The notes under the pieces are model-generated. The model saw only the letters and a program-made list of their open reading frames with translations. It ran no database searches and was not told the origin of the DNA. From the NCBI GenBank assembly GCA_030272155.1, contig CP126193.1, forward strand, positions 4,216,001 to 4,280,000: a stretch of 64,000 nucleotides of DNA, in the 5' to 3' direction. This document shows positions 13,037 through 25,200 of the stretch, in pieces (within the stretch, counting starts at the first letter, position 1; each line of letters opens with the position of its first letter). This DNA is from Tetradesmus obliquus (taxonomy: Eukaryota > Chlorophyta > Chlorophyceae > Sphaeropleales > Scenedesmaceae). The translations under genes and the position numbers were made by a program.

Positions 13037-13380
13037 CCTTTCATCACATGTGAACTGCATGCAGCAACCCGGCTTAGCTTCATGCTCGAAACTGCTGCTG
13101 GGCTCGCTCTGCAGGGACAATGCCTGCAAAAGAGCTCCCTGGCATCAGGCCCGGCACAAAGTACAGGCGCAGTGTCATGCAGCTGCACCATAGGTGCACA
13201 ACGAGGTCACGATGAAAGTGGCTGCAACCACCCAGCAGCAGCTACTTGCGTGGCCACTGCCGGCTCACTGCCTGGCCCCAAAGGGGCCTCAGCAGGGAGG
13301 CGTTCAGAGTGCAAGGCTCAACAGCGTCGTCCTTGTGTGAATACACCCTGGTTGCATGGTTGATGGCGCCCAAAGGCTTG
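13037..13380 (+). repeat. 345-bp dispersed repeat, copy 3 of 5
   Basis: Full-length copy with the family start and end motifs. The downstream spacer (13481-13620) is unusually AT-rich for this window, with ATCAAAATCAAAAT-type short repeats. Confidence 0.88.
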
Positions 13381-13748
13381 GGGGTGGCTGGCGAGGTAAG
13401 AGCGTGAAGCAGGCCCTGCAGGAGTGTAGAAGCAGAGAAGCAAGGCATTGTGAGACACATGCCAGCAAACACACGTGCTGTAGGTTGAAAAGTATCAAAA
13501 TCAAAATCAAAATACTATTGAATAAACTACATTGAGATAAACTACATTGGAATCTTAAAGAAACCAACTGCCTTTGGAATCTTATAAAAACCATTACATT
13601 TACATGCATTAAGTACTTGTGAACACAGAGACAAGGCAAGCATCAACAGCTGCCTTGTGCAATCGCATGCTGAAGGGACTTCTGGGGGACACTGGACTCA
13701 TCCGACGCTCACCATACTCTGCTGAGGATGACATGCGCCTTGAAACTA

Positions 13749-14093
13749 GCCTTCCATCACATGTGAACTGCATGTGGCACCCCGCTTATGTGGGTGCTCA
13801 GACCTGCTGCTGGGCTTGCTCTGCAAGGCGCAGTGCCTGCAAAAGAGCTCCCTGGCATCAGGCCTAGCACTTATACGGGCGCAAGTGCCATGCAGCTGCA
13901 CCAGAGGTGCACAACGAGGTCACGATGGAAGTGGCTGCAACCACCCAGCGGCAGCTGCTTGCGCAGCTGCTGCTGGCTCACTGCCTGACCCCAAGGGGAC
14001 CACGGGAGGGAGGCGTTCAGGGTGCAAGGCTCGACAGCCTCGTCCTTGTGTGAATACACCCTGGTTGCGTGGTTGCTGATGCCCACTGTCTTG
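13749..14093 (+). repeat. 345-bp dispersed repeat, copy 4 of 5
   Basis: Full-length copy; the common open frame (CSCTRGAQRGHDGSGC core) is uninterrupted for about 80 codons. Confidence 0.88.
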
Positions 14094-14585
14094 CCTCGAA
14101 CTGAGTAGCCGCTCTGAGATGCCCCCGGCACGCCCTGCATGGGGGGAGGCAGCATACAGGAAATCAGTACTGTTCAGGGCATTGAGCAGCAGCATACATA
14201 GTGACGACACTCAGCACATATGAAGCACCCCCGCTATCATTGCTGCTTCCGGTGGCAGTGAAAGCACAAAATTTATAATTGTTCATCTTCCGGCAACACT
14301 TGGCAATGCCACACAGCACACAAGACGCGATACATGCGGCTGGCTCGCTGGATACAATGACAGGCTACTACTGTATTGTGCTCACCTGGCTGCAGACCCT
14401 GTCCTAAGCCTGGATGTTGGAGCAGCTCCACTGCTGTGTTGGCTTCCTGCAGGACAGCAGCTGCTGTCCAGGTGCTGACACCTGCATGGACAGCAGCATC
14501 CAGCTGCTGACATCCACCAGCCAGGCTGGCCAGCTCCACCCTTACCTGACTTACCTGTAGCACTCCTGCATCTTATCAACTGGTA

Positions 14586-14931
14586 GCCTTCCATCACATG
14601 TGAACTGCATGCAGCAACCCGGCTTAATTTCATGCTCGGACCTGCTGCTGGGCTTGCTCCACATGGCTCATTTGCCAGCAGGAGCTCCCTGGCACCAGGC
14701 CCAGCACTAGTACGGGCGCAAATGTCGTGCAGCTGCACCCGAGGTGCACAACGAGGTCACGATGGAAGTGGCTGCGTCCACCCAACAGCAGCCACATGTT
14801 CGGCTACTGCTGGCATCACTGCCGGGCCCGCACAGGGCCGCAGCAGGGAGGCGTTCAGGGTGCAAGACTCAAAAGCGTTGTTCTTGTGTAAATACACCCT
14901 GGCTGCGTGGATGCTAGCGCCCACTGGCTTG
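14586..14931 (+). repeat. 345-bp dispersed repeat, copy 5 of 5
   Basis: Last and most diverged copy, with the same indel region as copy 2. It is preceded by a small CAGCTGCTG-rich imperfect repeat (14450-14530). Confidence 0.87.
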
Positions 14932-16354
14932 TCGAGAAGGTCGGCCGAAAGCAATGGCGCGAAACACTAGGGAATTGTAGATGTAAATCACAGCAGTAAT
15001 CTGAAGCTGCATACATGGAGAGACAAGGAGTGGGTTGATATACACGCAGCTCGGGTGGCGCCTCTTAAGGCCAGCCCGGCTAAGCCCGATTTGCTAACCT
15101 TGTACCCGGTGATGTAACCCTTTTGTCATCCTAGAGTTGCTAAGAAGCGGAATCACTTCTTTTAGTAAGCCAAAACAAGGAAAATATAATATCAAAGCAA
15201 AAGACGACTGGAGGGGTGAAGCTGCCCAGGGTGCAGCGCCAGGCACAACCAAAGCCCTAACGCATGCAGTGCGCTTTCAGCATGGCAGCATGACCTTCTG
15301 CACGTTCAGCATGGCAATGTAACTTGCCACTTGCCTAGCTAGAGTTCCCATGCCTCCTAGTTGGCGCTGTCAGTGCTATGCTCATGCTTGCATGTTGTTG
15401 GCCCTGCATCCCTGATACAAGCATGAAACATGCAGCATGGACCACCTCATGGAAGCCAGAGTTTGGCATGATGGATTGTGGTGCGGGGAGGAATGCATAC
15501 TGCTCTCGACAATGTATCTGATGATACAGTGCACAGGTGGAATTACACTGGATGGTAGCCTGCCCTTGCTTAACGGGGATGGATATTAACAATCTGAGCA
15601 GTTGAACCCACGTCAAACCTACGTGCAGGCCTGCTTAGCTGCTCAGGCAGACCTTCTGCAGCCGAACAGTGTTTGCAGATGGCACCTGCAGCTGCTGCAG
15701 CTGCAGCTGACGTGTCCTGCACCCATGGCATGAGATGCTGCCTACAATCCCTGCCTTGCCACCTGACCTGTGGCTGCTGGCTGCCATATACTGCTGCTGG
15801 CGCGGCTAGAGTGTACATCAAATTTGCTGGCCTACAGCGAGTGCACAAAAACATCATAATCCTCAAGCAGCCACCTCACGCAACTGGTGCTGCCGGCCTG
15901 CTGCCGGCTGCATGCTGCTTTGACACAGATTCGTGCTGTTGCTGGCAGTACCCGTACACACTGTCCAAACTACAGACCACCAGCCGAGACTTCTTCTTCT
16001 CATCATAGGTCCACAGCGGCAACAAAACACCCCATGTTACAGCTGCGCTGAATCGTGACAAACCAGTGCAATGCTGTGTATGCAATGACTATGTCTAAGC
16101 TGGTTGCAGGCACAGACTTCCACTGCAGGTAGGAGATCACAACAGCCCCCTGCGGCATGCCTGAAGCACGCATGCCAGCATGCAGGACATGACAACTGCT
16201 TCCCTGCTTGTCACCAGCAAGTAACGGTCACTTGCCCATATGGCATGCCCAGCCAGAACTTCAATCAACACGTTCCACACCACTGACGCAAGGTTCAACA
16301 CAAGTCGCGCATTCAAACAGCCTCATACTGTGGTTAGCGACAGCCTGGCTTAGC
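14932..16354. other. Intergenic, nothing recognised
   Basis: No coding region, RNA gene or clear repeat could be supported. Short open frames lack family similarity and normal splice context. The proximal part (below 16354) would hold the 3' UTR of the minus-strand secreted protein. Confidence 0.4.
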
Positions 16355-17149
16355 TTATGCCTGGCCTCGCAGCAAACGCCTGCCACTCCTGGCGATTGAG
16401 GTTACTGCTGGCTGGGTTGGAATCTGGATGCGGTCGTCACAGTATACAGCGCCATACCCAGGAATCTGGATCGCAGCCCGCAGCACCTGTACGGTCGTCG
16501 TCACACCATCGCAGTCGAGCACTGCAGTCGCGTCGTAATCAGACACACAGCTGCCTCCCCAGTTGCCTGCTGCAGCGCACATGTCTGTGCACTTGGCTGC
16601 GCTCTCACAAGCATTGTGCTGGGCAGGGAAACCAAATTCATTGCAGAAGGCGCCTGCGTTGCACATCATGAAGCCCATGCCTTCCTCGACGCGGCAGTTC
16701 CCTGGCAGGTAGCCTGAGCACTGCTGTGCGGCCACAGGTTGCAGGTTCCTGCATGGCAGCAGTTGATGGCGGTTAGCAGCGGCTTGAGTGGAGCTGGCCT
16801 TAAAGCAGTGCAGCAGACTCATGCAGATGCAGCTGCCGGCTTGCACGGTGCACAGAGCATGCTGTTTTCCTGAATTGCTGACTATCTAGCAGTTTGATTT
16901 GCTGGCTGATCTGCATGTCTCAGATGTGTTTGGAGACGCTGCAGAATGACAGCTGGTGCAGCGCTGCGGCATAGCAACCCATTCGTAAGTACAATGCCTG
17001 GCAAACCTGGTGTCGGAAACAAGATCATTGTCCTCAACCGAATCAAGGACAGCTGGCAGCTGGCAACTGCAGTGTCCAATCAAGCAGCAAGCCGCTCACC
17101 AGCAGCATAACGCAGCCAGCACGAGCATGGATACGCGCTTTGCCGTCAT
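16355..17149 (-). CDS. Small secreted cysteine-rich protein, family unknown
   Basis: Two-exon model: 17149-17100 and 16748-16355 (minus strand), about 147 residues. Exon 1 encodes a signal-peptide core (SMLVLAALCCW) that joins in frame through a GT-AG intron to exon 2, where an Ala-X-Ala type cleavage site (PVAA/QQC) appears. The predicted mature chain has 10 cysteines in a regular pattern (QQC, GNC, MMC, AFC, NAC, AKC, DMC, GSC, LDC, VYC), suggesting disulfides and export to wall or medium. The C-terminus ends in a basic RSGRRLLRG stretch. I recognise no domain. The fit of signal peptide, splice phase and cleavage site argues that it is a real gene; its function is not known to me. Confidence 0.72.
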
Positions 17150-18019
17150 TATTCTCAACAAGTGGTCGCTACGTGCGCTGCAGCTCGTGAGCTTCTATCA
17201 AGCGTCGCGCCGTGCCACCCAGCAAAAGCTCGAAACTCGAACTCCTGTGTCTTACTAGCTGGATTCCGAGATGCAAACAATAATTGGATCAAATGCATAC
17301 GCCCGGCGCCTTATATGGGCCTTGAGCGAATCTGACACTGATTTCTGGCTGGAAACTGTTACGGAAGGTCGGGAGCTGGTAGGAGCTGGACCAAAGACAT
17401 GCGCTTTCGCAATGGGCGTTGACCTGCCACGGCCGTGCTCCACCCTAGTTACGTTGTCGCAGCAATCCATACATGATAGACGGTCTCTCGCCCCGTCGTC
17501 TTGGCTTAACTACGTGGCACGGACGACGGTTGCACAGTCGTGGGAACCAGCCCACATCGGTTCAGATCTAAACCAAAACAGAAGAACTTGGCAATCAACT
17601 TATTGCGTGCTTAGACGTACGGCACTATCTGCCCACGGCAGCACTGGCAGCAGTCAGCAGCAGCACTGCTGCTGAGCACTACAGCTGTAGGTAAGGAGCA
17701 CCAGCAGCAGGAGCAGGAGCAGGAGCAGGAGCAGCAGTAGCAGCAGACACAATTAGGAGCAGCTGCAGCATTGGCGGGTGCTGTGACCGTCGCTGCTAGC
17801 AGGCGGGTAAGAGATCTATCCGCATGTTTCCCTGTGGTAGTAACATACGAAGCACACCAATGAAGAGTGCATGCGGTTCACCTGAACATGGCTAACGTTA
17901 GTCAACCCAGCAACATAGATTTGCTCAGTATGTTGGCCAACCCGCCGGCTGTGTTGACTTTGCCAAATAAAAACTGCCTGCTGTGTGTATCGTTTCATGC
18001 CACTGTTCCAGCAGCAACC
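17150..18019. other. Divergent intergenic region with an unassigned 134-codon frame
   Basis: Lies between two genes transcribed away from each other, so it should hold both promoters. An ATG-started frame of 134 codons runs 17271-17675 on the plus strand, ending in a Gln/Cys tail, but it has no recognisable family. A GGAGCA hexamer microsatellite follows (about 17705-17745). Confidence 0.4.
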
Positions 18020-20832
18020 ATGACTGCCGCAGCGGCTGGCGATGCTGCTGATGCGGGGTCCTCAACAGCGGCCAGTCCACAGTCGATGTGGCGCCGGCTG
18101 ACTAAAAGCTTGAGCTACAGCTTGGATGCAATGATAGACGGCGTGCTCCAGGTGAGCCAGCACACACATCTGGCACAATCACCAGTGTCTGCTGGCAGCC
18201 TGACTGAAACAGTTTTCAATTAGTGTTGTGATGTTATTTTTGACCTCTGCGAAGTCCATTACCTCCAGTGGCGGCAAATTCGCTATTAGAACCTTTTCTA
18301 AGGAGCGCTTGTTGCAACAATTTCCATGCGCAGTGCAGCGTCGTGTTCAACTGCGCAGCGCAGCAGCTGCTAGCAACATGCTGCTCATGTGTATCACAGT
18401 GTGCTCCCTGCGCGCTGCTTGCAGGATGGTGATGTGCTGGTGGTGGTTGAGAAGCCGCGATGCTTTGCAGCAGACGAGCAGGTGCTGCCACACACAACCA
18501 CTTTCAGGTGAGCAGCCCCTGCACATGCGCTGAGATCAACCCATGGCAGCACCACCATGCGGTCACAAGCAAGCTGTTCACGTTTGCTGTGGCACCGCAT
18601 CTGATGTGCGCACCACACTGCGCACCAAGCACGTGCCCGCACCTCGCCAGCCACCAATTGCGCCGCTCTGCTGCTGCTGCTCCTGCTGCTGCTGCTGCTG
18701 CTCACGCTGCTGCAGGGCGCACAACAAAGTGCTAGTGCCGCGCATCCGCCGGGCGTTTGCGCTGCTGTGTGTGGTGGGCATGGTGGCGTGGCTGCTGGTG
18801 GATGTCCTGTGCCAGGATGCCAACGGGCTGGTGCCAGGTACTGAGACTAGCACTACATTGAATTGACTGCATGACAGGTGTTGCCAACCTTGAAAATTTA
18901 GCTGCATAACATGCTTCATGAGCATGATGTGTGTATGGAGCTCTGCAGTGCCTGGCGACACAATACTTGCATTGATCTGCTGCCACAGCAGGCAGGCTGT
19001 GGGATTGCAGTCGCTTGTCGATGTTACTTGCCGCGGGTTGTGCATGCTGCATGCAAACAACATATGTTAACAAGGAGTTTTCTGTGCACGCCTGCCTGCC
19101 CTGCTTGCTGTCATCCACCTCAGGCCTGCGGGACACCTACATCATCGACTCAAAGCCCTTCGACCCAAACGAGCAGCAGCAGCAGCATGACAGCAGCACA
19201 ACCTCCGTGTGCACATGCACATACAGCGCGGCCAGCAGCGCCTACGGCCTGCCACCGTACTCGTCTTTGGTACGAAACAGCGACCACAACCAGCCATCAT
19301 TCAAAACATACCTGGCTTACTGCGAGCAGCTGCCAGGGGGCCAGCAGCTGCTGAACAGCTCCACAGCAGCCGGGCGGCTGGTGATTGGCGTGCTCGATGA
19401 ATTCTTCTACCATCTTACTGCTATGCGAATCGCCGCGCCCACATCTGCTATTTTGCTGCCTAAAGAAGGCTGGAAGGCAGTACGCATGGCAGATGCACAA
19501 CGTGAGTGGCAGTTGCGCAGGCAGCAGCATTGAATCAACTCGAAGCATGCAATGGCACTGCTGCTGCCGGATGAAGTTCAAAGGCAGCAGTGCAAGTGCA
19601 GCTACTAAAACCGCATGGACAAGGCTTGCCATTGTGCAGATGCATTGCTCAGGACCTGCGCAACTATACAGAATGCACCTGCAGAAGGCAGGGGTACATG
19701 GCAGAACATAATGCAACAACTTCTGCCCTGCAGTCAGTAGTATGTTTACAAGCCGCTGCAGCTGACTTCTGCTCGTTGTTGGCACACCCTCCTGTTGATG
19801 CTGCTGCAGGAGCTGCTTATGCGGCTTTGGCAACAGCTCAGTACAAGATCTGGTCATCTCCTGAAAACATCACAACCAACGACGAAGTAGCGATGGGCAT
19901 GAAACATGCAGCACTGCTGTACGCCGCCTTCAGCACAGCCCTCGGCAGGCTGCTCGAGATGCCGGACTCCGCCACAACAGCCGAGGCAGTCAGCCAGGCC
20001 ACCAACGTCTCAGCACCGATCAGCTGCCCAAACGTGCCAAGCAGGGATCAGTTGCCGCTGGCGCTTGGCGAGTGGTGTGTGCCTGCAGCCGGGCAGCCAG
20101 GCCGCACGGCTGACACAAGGGATAACGAACGAGACTGCAGCGACCCGTATGCCGCATACGTGCAGTGGTGTGCGCCAGCGCTGTGCCACACTCTTGGGCC
20201 CAAGTCACACTACCTGCAGGTGCGGCTCACGCAGTAGCTGTGCGGAGATGCCTGATCAGCCAGATGCTGTTGTACGTGCATGCAGTGCTGTGTCGATGCC
20301 GACTTGCATGCTTGTAGTAGCCTCTGCATTGCTCGAGGGTTGTAAGAAGCCAGAACGGGCGCCGTAGCGTCATCACACATGAGCTTCGTGTCCACTCCCT
20401 TGGAGTCGTGCATTAACACCAGTAGAGGCACATCCAAGGTCAACTTCAACCATGTGATGCAACATGCCCTCTACTCAATGTTGCTGGCCCGTGGGTCTGT
20501 CATGCACCACGCAGGCTGTGCAGATCATGAGCGCTATTGGTGGCGTCTACTCCATCATCGCAATGTTTGCTTTTGCCATCGTGTGGCGAGCCTTCTGCGC
20601 ACTGGAGCGCCAAGTGGACCTAGATGGACTGTGGCTGACCAACTACAGCAGGCTGACAGCCTGCTGGCCCACAGCAGCAGATGCTGCACACAGACTGCGA
20701 AGCTGGCACGGTCTGGGTGGCGTGAATGCGATGCCGCCGCTGCCGCAGCATTCCGGGGGTGTGCAGCTGGGCACTGCGGCGATGCCGTTGGCAAAGCCAG
20801 CGGCAGGTAGCAGCGCATCCCAGAATGTATGA
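18020..20832 (+). CDS. Two-TM membrane protein with large Cys-containing extracytosolic domain, function unknown
   Basis: Six-exon model: 18020-18151, 18425-18507, 18716-18837, 19124-19501, 19762-20219, 20515-20832; about 496 residues. All joints are GT-AG and in phase. Topology visible: short N-terminal cytosolic part, TM1 around FALLCVVGMVAWLLVDVL in exon 3, a ~300-residue domain with several Cys (CTCTY, FCSLL, WCVP, WCAPALC), then TM2 around GGVYSIIAMFAFAIVWRAF in exon 6 and a ~75-residue tail. The layout recalls two-TM trimeric channels (ENaC, P2X, PAC), but I see no signature of those families, so this is only a topology comparison. The frame is also open upstream to an ATG or earlier codon near 17867; I prefer ATG 18020. 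A TGTAA signal follows about 100 nt after the stop. Confidence 0.75.
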
Positions 20833-22236
20833 CTGTCTTGGTGGCAGCTGTGCTGCTGCAGGCGCTGGCAGCGCTTGTCCTTTGTAGTATGTGCCGCACA
20901 GCCTGCGGCAGGCTGTGATGCAGGGTGCGCGCTTGTAACACCGCGAGCTGCTATGGCGGTCACTGCTGTGCTGATTACTAATCAGTTGGTAACGATATTG
21001 TTTTTGCCAGCCTTTTGCCTCAAAGCTTTGCTGCCTGAGTTGATTCAGCCCCACTTCCCTGGCCATTGCGCACCATCCCCAAGACGCGAAATGCCCACAT
21101 GTGTGTTTGTACAAACGACACGCAAGGCTCGTTGTGCATGTAATTATGTTACACACCACCATGCACATGGCGTTGATGCTATGGCTTGATGGGTAACATG
21201 ATGTCATCATCACTATGCACATCATGCGCGTGGCGTGACGCCACTGCACGGTGGCTAGGCAATGCACCAATTGGGTGAGCTATTCCCCATCATGCATGGC
21301 GCCGGCACAACAAAAGCAAACGCCAAGGCCAGGCCTTAGGATGGTGAGGCACTCACGAGGCAACAGCTGCCCACCTTGATCTGTCAGCAGTGCAATTGCT
21401 CACGGGGGCTTCAGCAGATTGCTGGATCACTTTGCAGTGGTCAACAACCACAAGCACAAGACCACAGGCCTGCCGCTACTGAGAGCTGTGCAGCGTGCAT
21501 GGATGCATTAGCATTGCTGTGCTTGCTATACGCTCTGGACCCTAGAAAATTGACATTTGCCCAGTCCACGGACAAGCACGCCCGGTGTTCGGCAAACTCA
21601 ACGCGACTGCCTGTGCGCATACCACACCAGTGCTGACCCCCAGCACGCTGCAATGCTCAAAACAGGCTGCAAGTTGCAACATAACAACACAAAGCACCAC
21701 CCAAGTACACATCCTGCCAGTGCAGACCTGCATTTGTGAGCTGTGCAGGGTATATATGCTGTCAACGCCGCAGCGGCGTCAGCTGCTACCCACGGCTGCT
21801 GAGCTGACAGGATAAGCCCAAAAGGATGTACATCACCAGCCATGGAAGACTGCCACCAGCTGCCGTGTGATGCCGTGCCTGCACTGTGCCTGACAGTGCT
21901 GCAGCACGTAACAACAAACGTAACAACGTGCAGCGATGCTCCAGCGAACTTGAGTGCTTGCCCAGCTGCCAAAATGCAGTTGACAGCTGCACAATGCCCC
22001 TGTGGCATTTGCGCTGCCTGACACCTGCAAGATAGGTCCCAACTGCTGAGCAGCAGATTTGGCTGCAAGTACTGCAGACCTGCAGGGCCTGATAGTACCT
22101 GTGATGCCTGTATTGCCAGCACTGCAGGCCCATCAGTACCGCCTGTACTGCCGATGCCCCACACACATGTGTACAACCTGTACTGCCAGCACTGCAGGCC
22201 ATTCTGCACCGCACGAACTGCCAGTGTACTGCAGGC
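20833..22236. other. Convergent intergenic region
   Basis: Lies between the stop codons of two convergent genes. No gene supported. Apart from the TGTAA signal and the CTGTACTGCC-type repeat described separately, nothing is recognised. Confidence 0.4.
20934..20938 (+). terminator. TGTAA poly(A) signal
   Basis: TGTAA, the usual green-algal polyadenylation signal, about 100 nt after the stop codon of the two-TM gene. Position and strand fit; processing is inferred. Confidence 0.5.
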
Positions 22237-22270
22237 CTATCTGTACCGCCTGTACTGCGGGTTGTACATG
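22081..22270. repeat. Imperfect repeat across the malic-enzyme-like stop codon and 3' UTR
   Basis: Several degenerate units built from CTGTACTGCCAGCACTGCAGGCC. The array includes the last codons (encoding YNPQYRRYR) and stop of the malic-enzyme homologue and continues into its 3' UTR, so coding and non-coding copies share one ancestor sequence. Confidence 0.65.
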
Positions 22271-25200
22271 TAGCTGCGTGCTCTGTCGTACAGACTGTGG
22301 GGCTTTGGCAGGTCTGTGGCAAAGCCTCCCTCATATGCCTTCTGAGCCACAGCACGCGCCACAGATGCTGACACATCCCGGATCTTGTGCAGCGGCGGCA
22401 GCGTGGCGCCAGCAGCGCGGTCCTCGTGCGTGACCATGCGCGCGACGGCTTCTGCTGCTGCTATGAACTGCTCGTCGCGCAGCTTGGTGCAGCGGCTGAT
22501 GAGCGTGCCCAGGGCTGCAGCAGCAGATGCGTAGCAAGTGGTGCTCAGCAGGTGTGGTGCGGCAGATAGCTGAGCGTGCTAAGCATTGCCACGTTACATG
22601 TGCAGCTGACAAAAAGTGTCAGCCAGGCAGCTTGCAGGAAAAACTCAAGCCACAAGTTTAGGCTGCTTGTACGGTGCAAGCCGACGCAACCTTCCCCAGC
22701 CACAGCATGCACGCACATGCATCAAACACAGCCGCACCAAACACAAGCCTCCCGGTGCACCTCCTGTCACATACAGCATGCACCGTACCCACCAACCCAT
22801 GCGTCAGTTAGTCGCTACACCCACCCACCAGGCCAGCAACCTCTACACTCACCTACTCCCGGGAAAATGTACGTGCTGGAGATGTGGCTGGGCTGAAGCG
22901 ACTGGCCCTCCCCTTCCCCAGTGCCCGGCACCGCTGGCGTCTGCCGGCACGTCGCCACCACCGCCCGCCCGCCAGACCACACGTACGCATCATGCGGGCT
23001 GCACTCCGGCGCAGTCGAAGACAGCGGGAAGATGAGCGGGTGCTGCGCGTTGTCTGCCATGGTGCCCACCACGTGCTGATCAAACACAAAGGGCGGTGGG
23101 CCGCCCAGCTGGTCGCAGCCGATCAGCACGGTGGGCCGCAGGGTTTGTACCGCGCTGAGCAGGTCGGCGCAGTCTGCTGGGCCGCTGTGGCAGTAGGGCA
23201 GCTTGTAGTCCTCCAGCGTGCTGCTGTCACCCCTGCATGACGAATGAAGTACATGTGCCACATTGTATGGCGAGGGTGGTTAAAGCGCAAGCAGGTGCGC
23301 AGCTTCAAGTGCACTTTGCCCTGTGGCACAAGATCAACACAGCTACCGTACGCGATGATCCGTACTTTGTGGCAAAAAAACGCCTGCATGCATTGCTGCG
23401 AGCATTCAGAAATATACCCCGGTGTGACGCACCTGCTGCGTGTGACGAGTCCCTTGGAGTCCACCAGCCAGATGTTCTGGCGCGCCTCCAGCACCGTGGT
23501 GCCCGTCTGGTGCGCGACAGCAGCAGCCAGCAGCTCCGCCACACACGCGGCAGCAGCACCCTCGCCTGCAGGCAGCGGCGCGGCACGACAGCTTGCTTTG
23601 CAGCGTCTATGACAGAAGGATAAATTCAGCATCATCCCGCTCATGAGCAACAGCATTATCAAGCAGTGTGCAACTTCCAGGTGGAGCACTCTGCAGCAAG
23701 TGGTACCACAATGCAACATGCTGATGCGGCTCTTTCAAACAGCGACTTGCATCGGCTGCGCCAGCCAGTCCACTGCACAATGATTCATGCTGAGTCGGTG
23801 TGTTGGGTCGTTGCTGCTGCCTCAACTGCTGCCGCGGCCTCACCTGACAGCAGCACTGTGTGGTCAGCCAGGCTGCCGCCAGTCTTGGGTAGGCTGCCCA
23901 GGATGGCTGCTAGCACCGCCGTGCCCAGCCCCTGCGTGCAATGCAAGGCACAATGCAGCAGCAGCAGCAGCTTTCTGAGCACGGTGCCAGGCTCATGAAC
24001 TGAGCTGACCAGCACAATGATGGAGTGTTTGTGTCTGCCTGCCAGCCAGCACATCCTGAAGCAGCACATTGTGAAGCACCCAACTGTAGACGCCACAGCA
24101 CACACATTGCCACTCCAGCACACAGCACGCACAGCACGCACAGCACACACAGACAGATGATCAGCCAGACATACATGCGCCATGCAGCAGTTCACCGCTC
24201 AGCCCCACCTGCAGCTTACCGCAGAAGCAGGGGAGTCACTGCACACACAACAAGCACACAACGTACATACAACATTGGCGTACGACACAATAAAAAGCCC
24301 CACCTGCAGCTCATCGCTGAAGCAGGGGAAGTCGGTGCGGTACATGTTGAGCAGCTTGGCGGCGTTGTCGTAGGCCATGTCGCAGAAGTGGATGAGCGTG
24401 GTGTTGCCGTAGCGCCGCCGCACAGCAGTCAGGAACTCGTCCAGCAGTTGGTAGTACGCGTCGCCACGCACACGCCTGCGCCGTCACATGAAGTTTGTTT
24501 GTGTGTGCTTGTTTGAGAGTGTTTGTGTGCTTGGCGTAGTGGGCGGGACAGCCAGCAGGAAACAGCTTGGTACACAGCAAATGGCAGCAGGAAGCTGCAA
24601 TATGCGCCACTACCGCATGCGCAACATGCACCAAGTGCAGCCGGTCGCCACATGCAGCAGCAGCACGCAGCAAGCAGCATAGTATCACAGCAACAACAGC
24701 CAAGCCCACAACTGACTTATGATCCACTCTGCGCACGCACCTGTGTCGCACTCCCACGTACAGTGGGCTGCGCAGCAGGTCCTCGTTGTCTGTGCCCACG
24801 TCAAACACCACAGGCATGGTGGTGGCTGGCTCCACACCGCCACAGGCCGTGTGCAGCGCCAGCTTGCTGATGGGCACACCGATGGCCTGTGCCACGTCAG
24901 CACGGCGGTGTGCATCTTTAGTACAGTGCATGTGTACAGCAGCGTGCAAGGCCAATGCAGCACAGCACAGCACAGCAGAGCAGGCAGGCAGCCAGGCAGG
25001 TCATTAAGGCCAATAGCCAACTCACCTGCCGCCTTGCTACTGCTACTGCAAGTGCTGCTGCCTGGCTGCTGCAGCCGCTGCCACCATCACGTTGCAGCTG
25101 CTAACTGCTGAGCTTGTCGATGGCATTGCTGCTGCCGCTGCTGCCGCTACTGCTGCTGCTGCCGCCGCCGCTGCTGCTGCGCACCTGCACCCCCAGGTCG

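Noticed and set aside
17271..17675. 134-codon ATG frame in the divergent intergenic region
   Set aside because: No recognisable motif, no splice support, and it lies where the promoters of both neighbours are expected. Kept only as a note.
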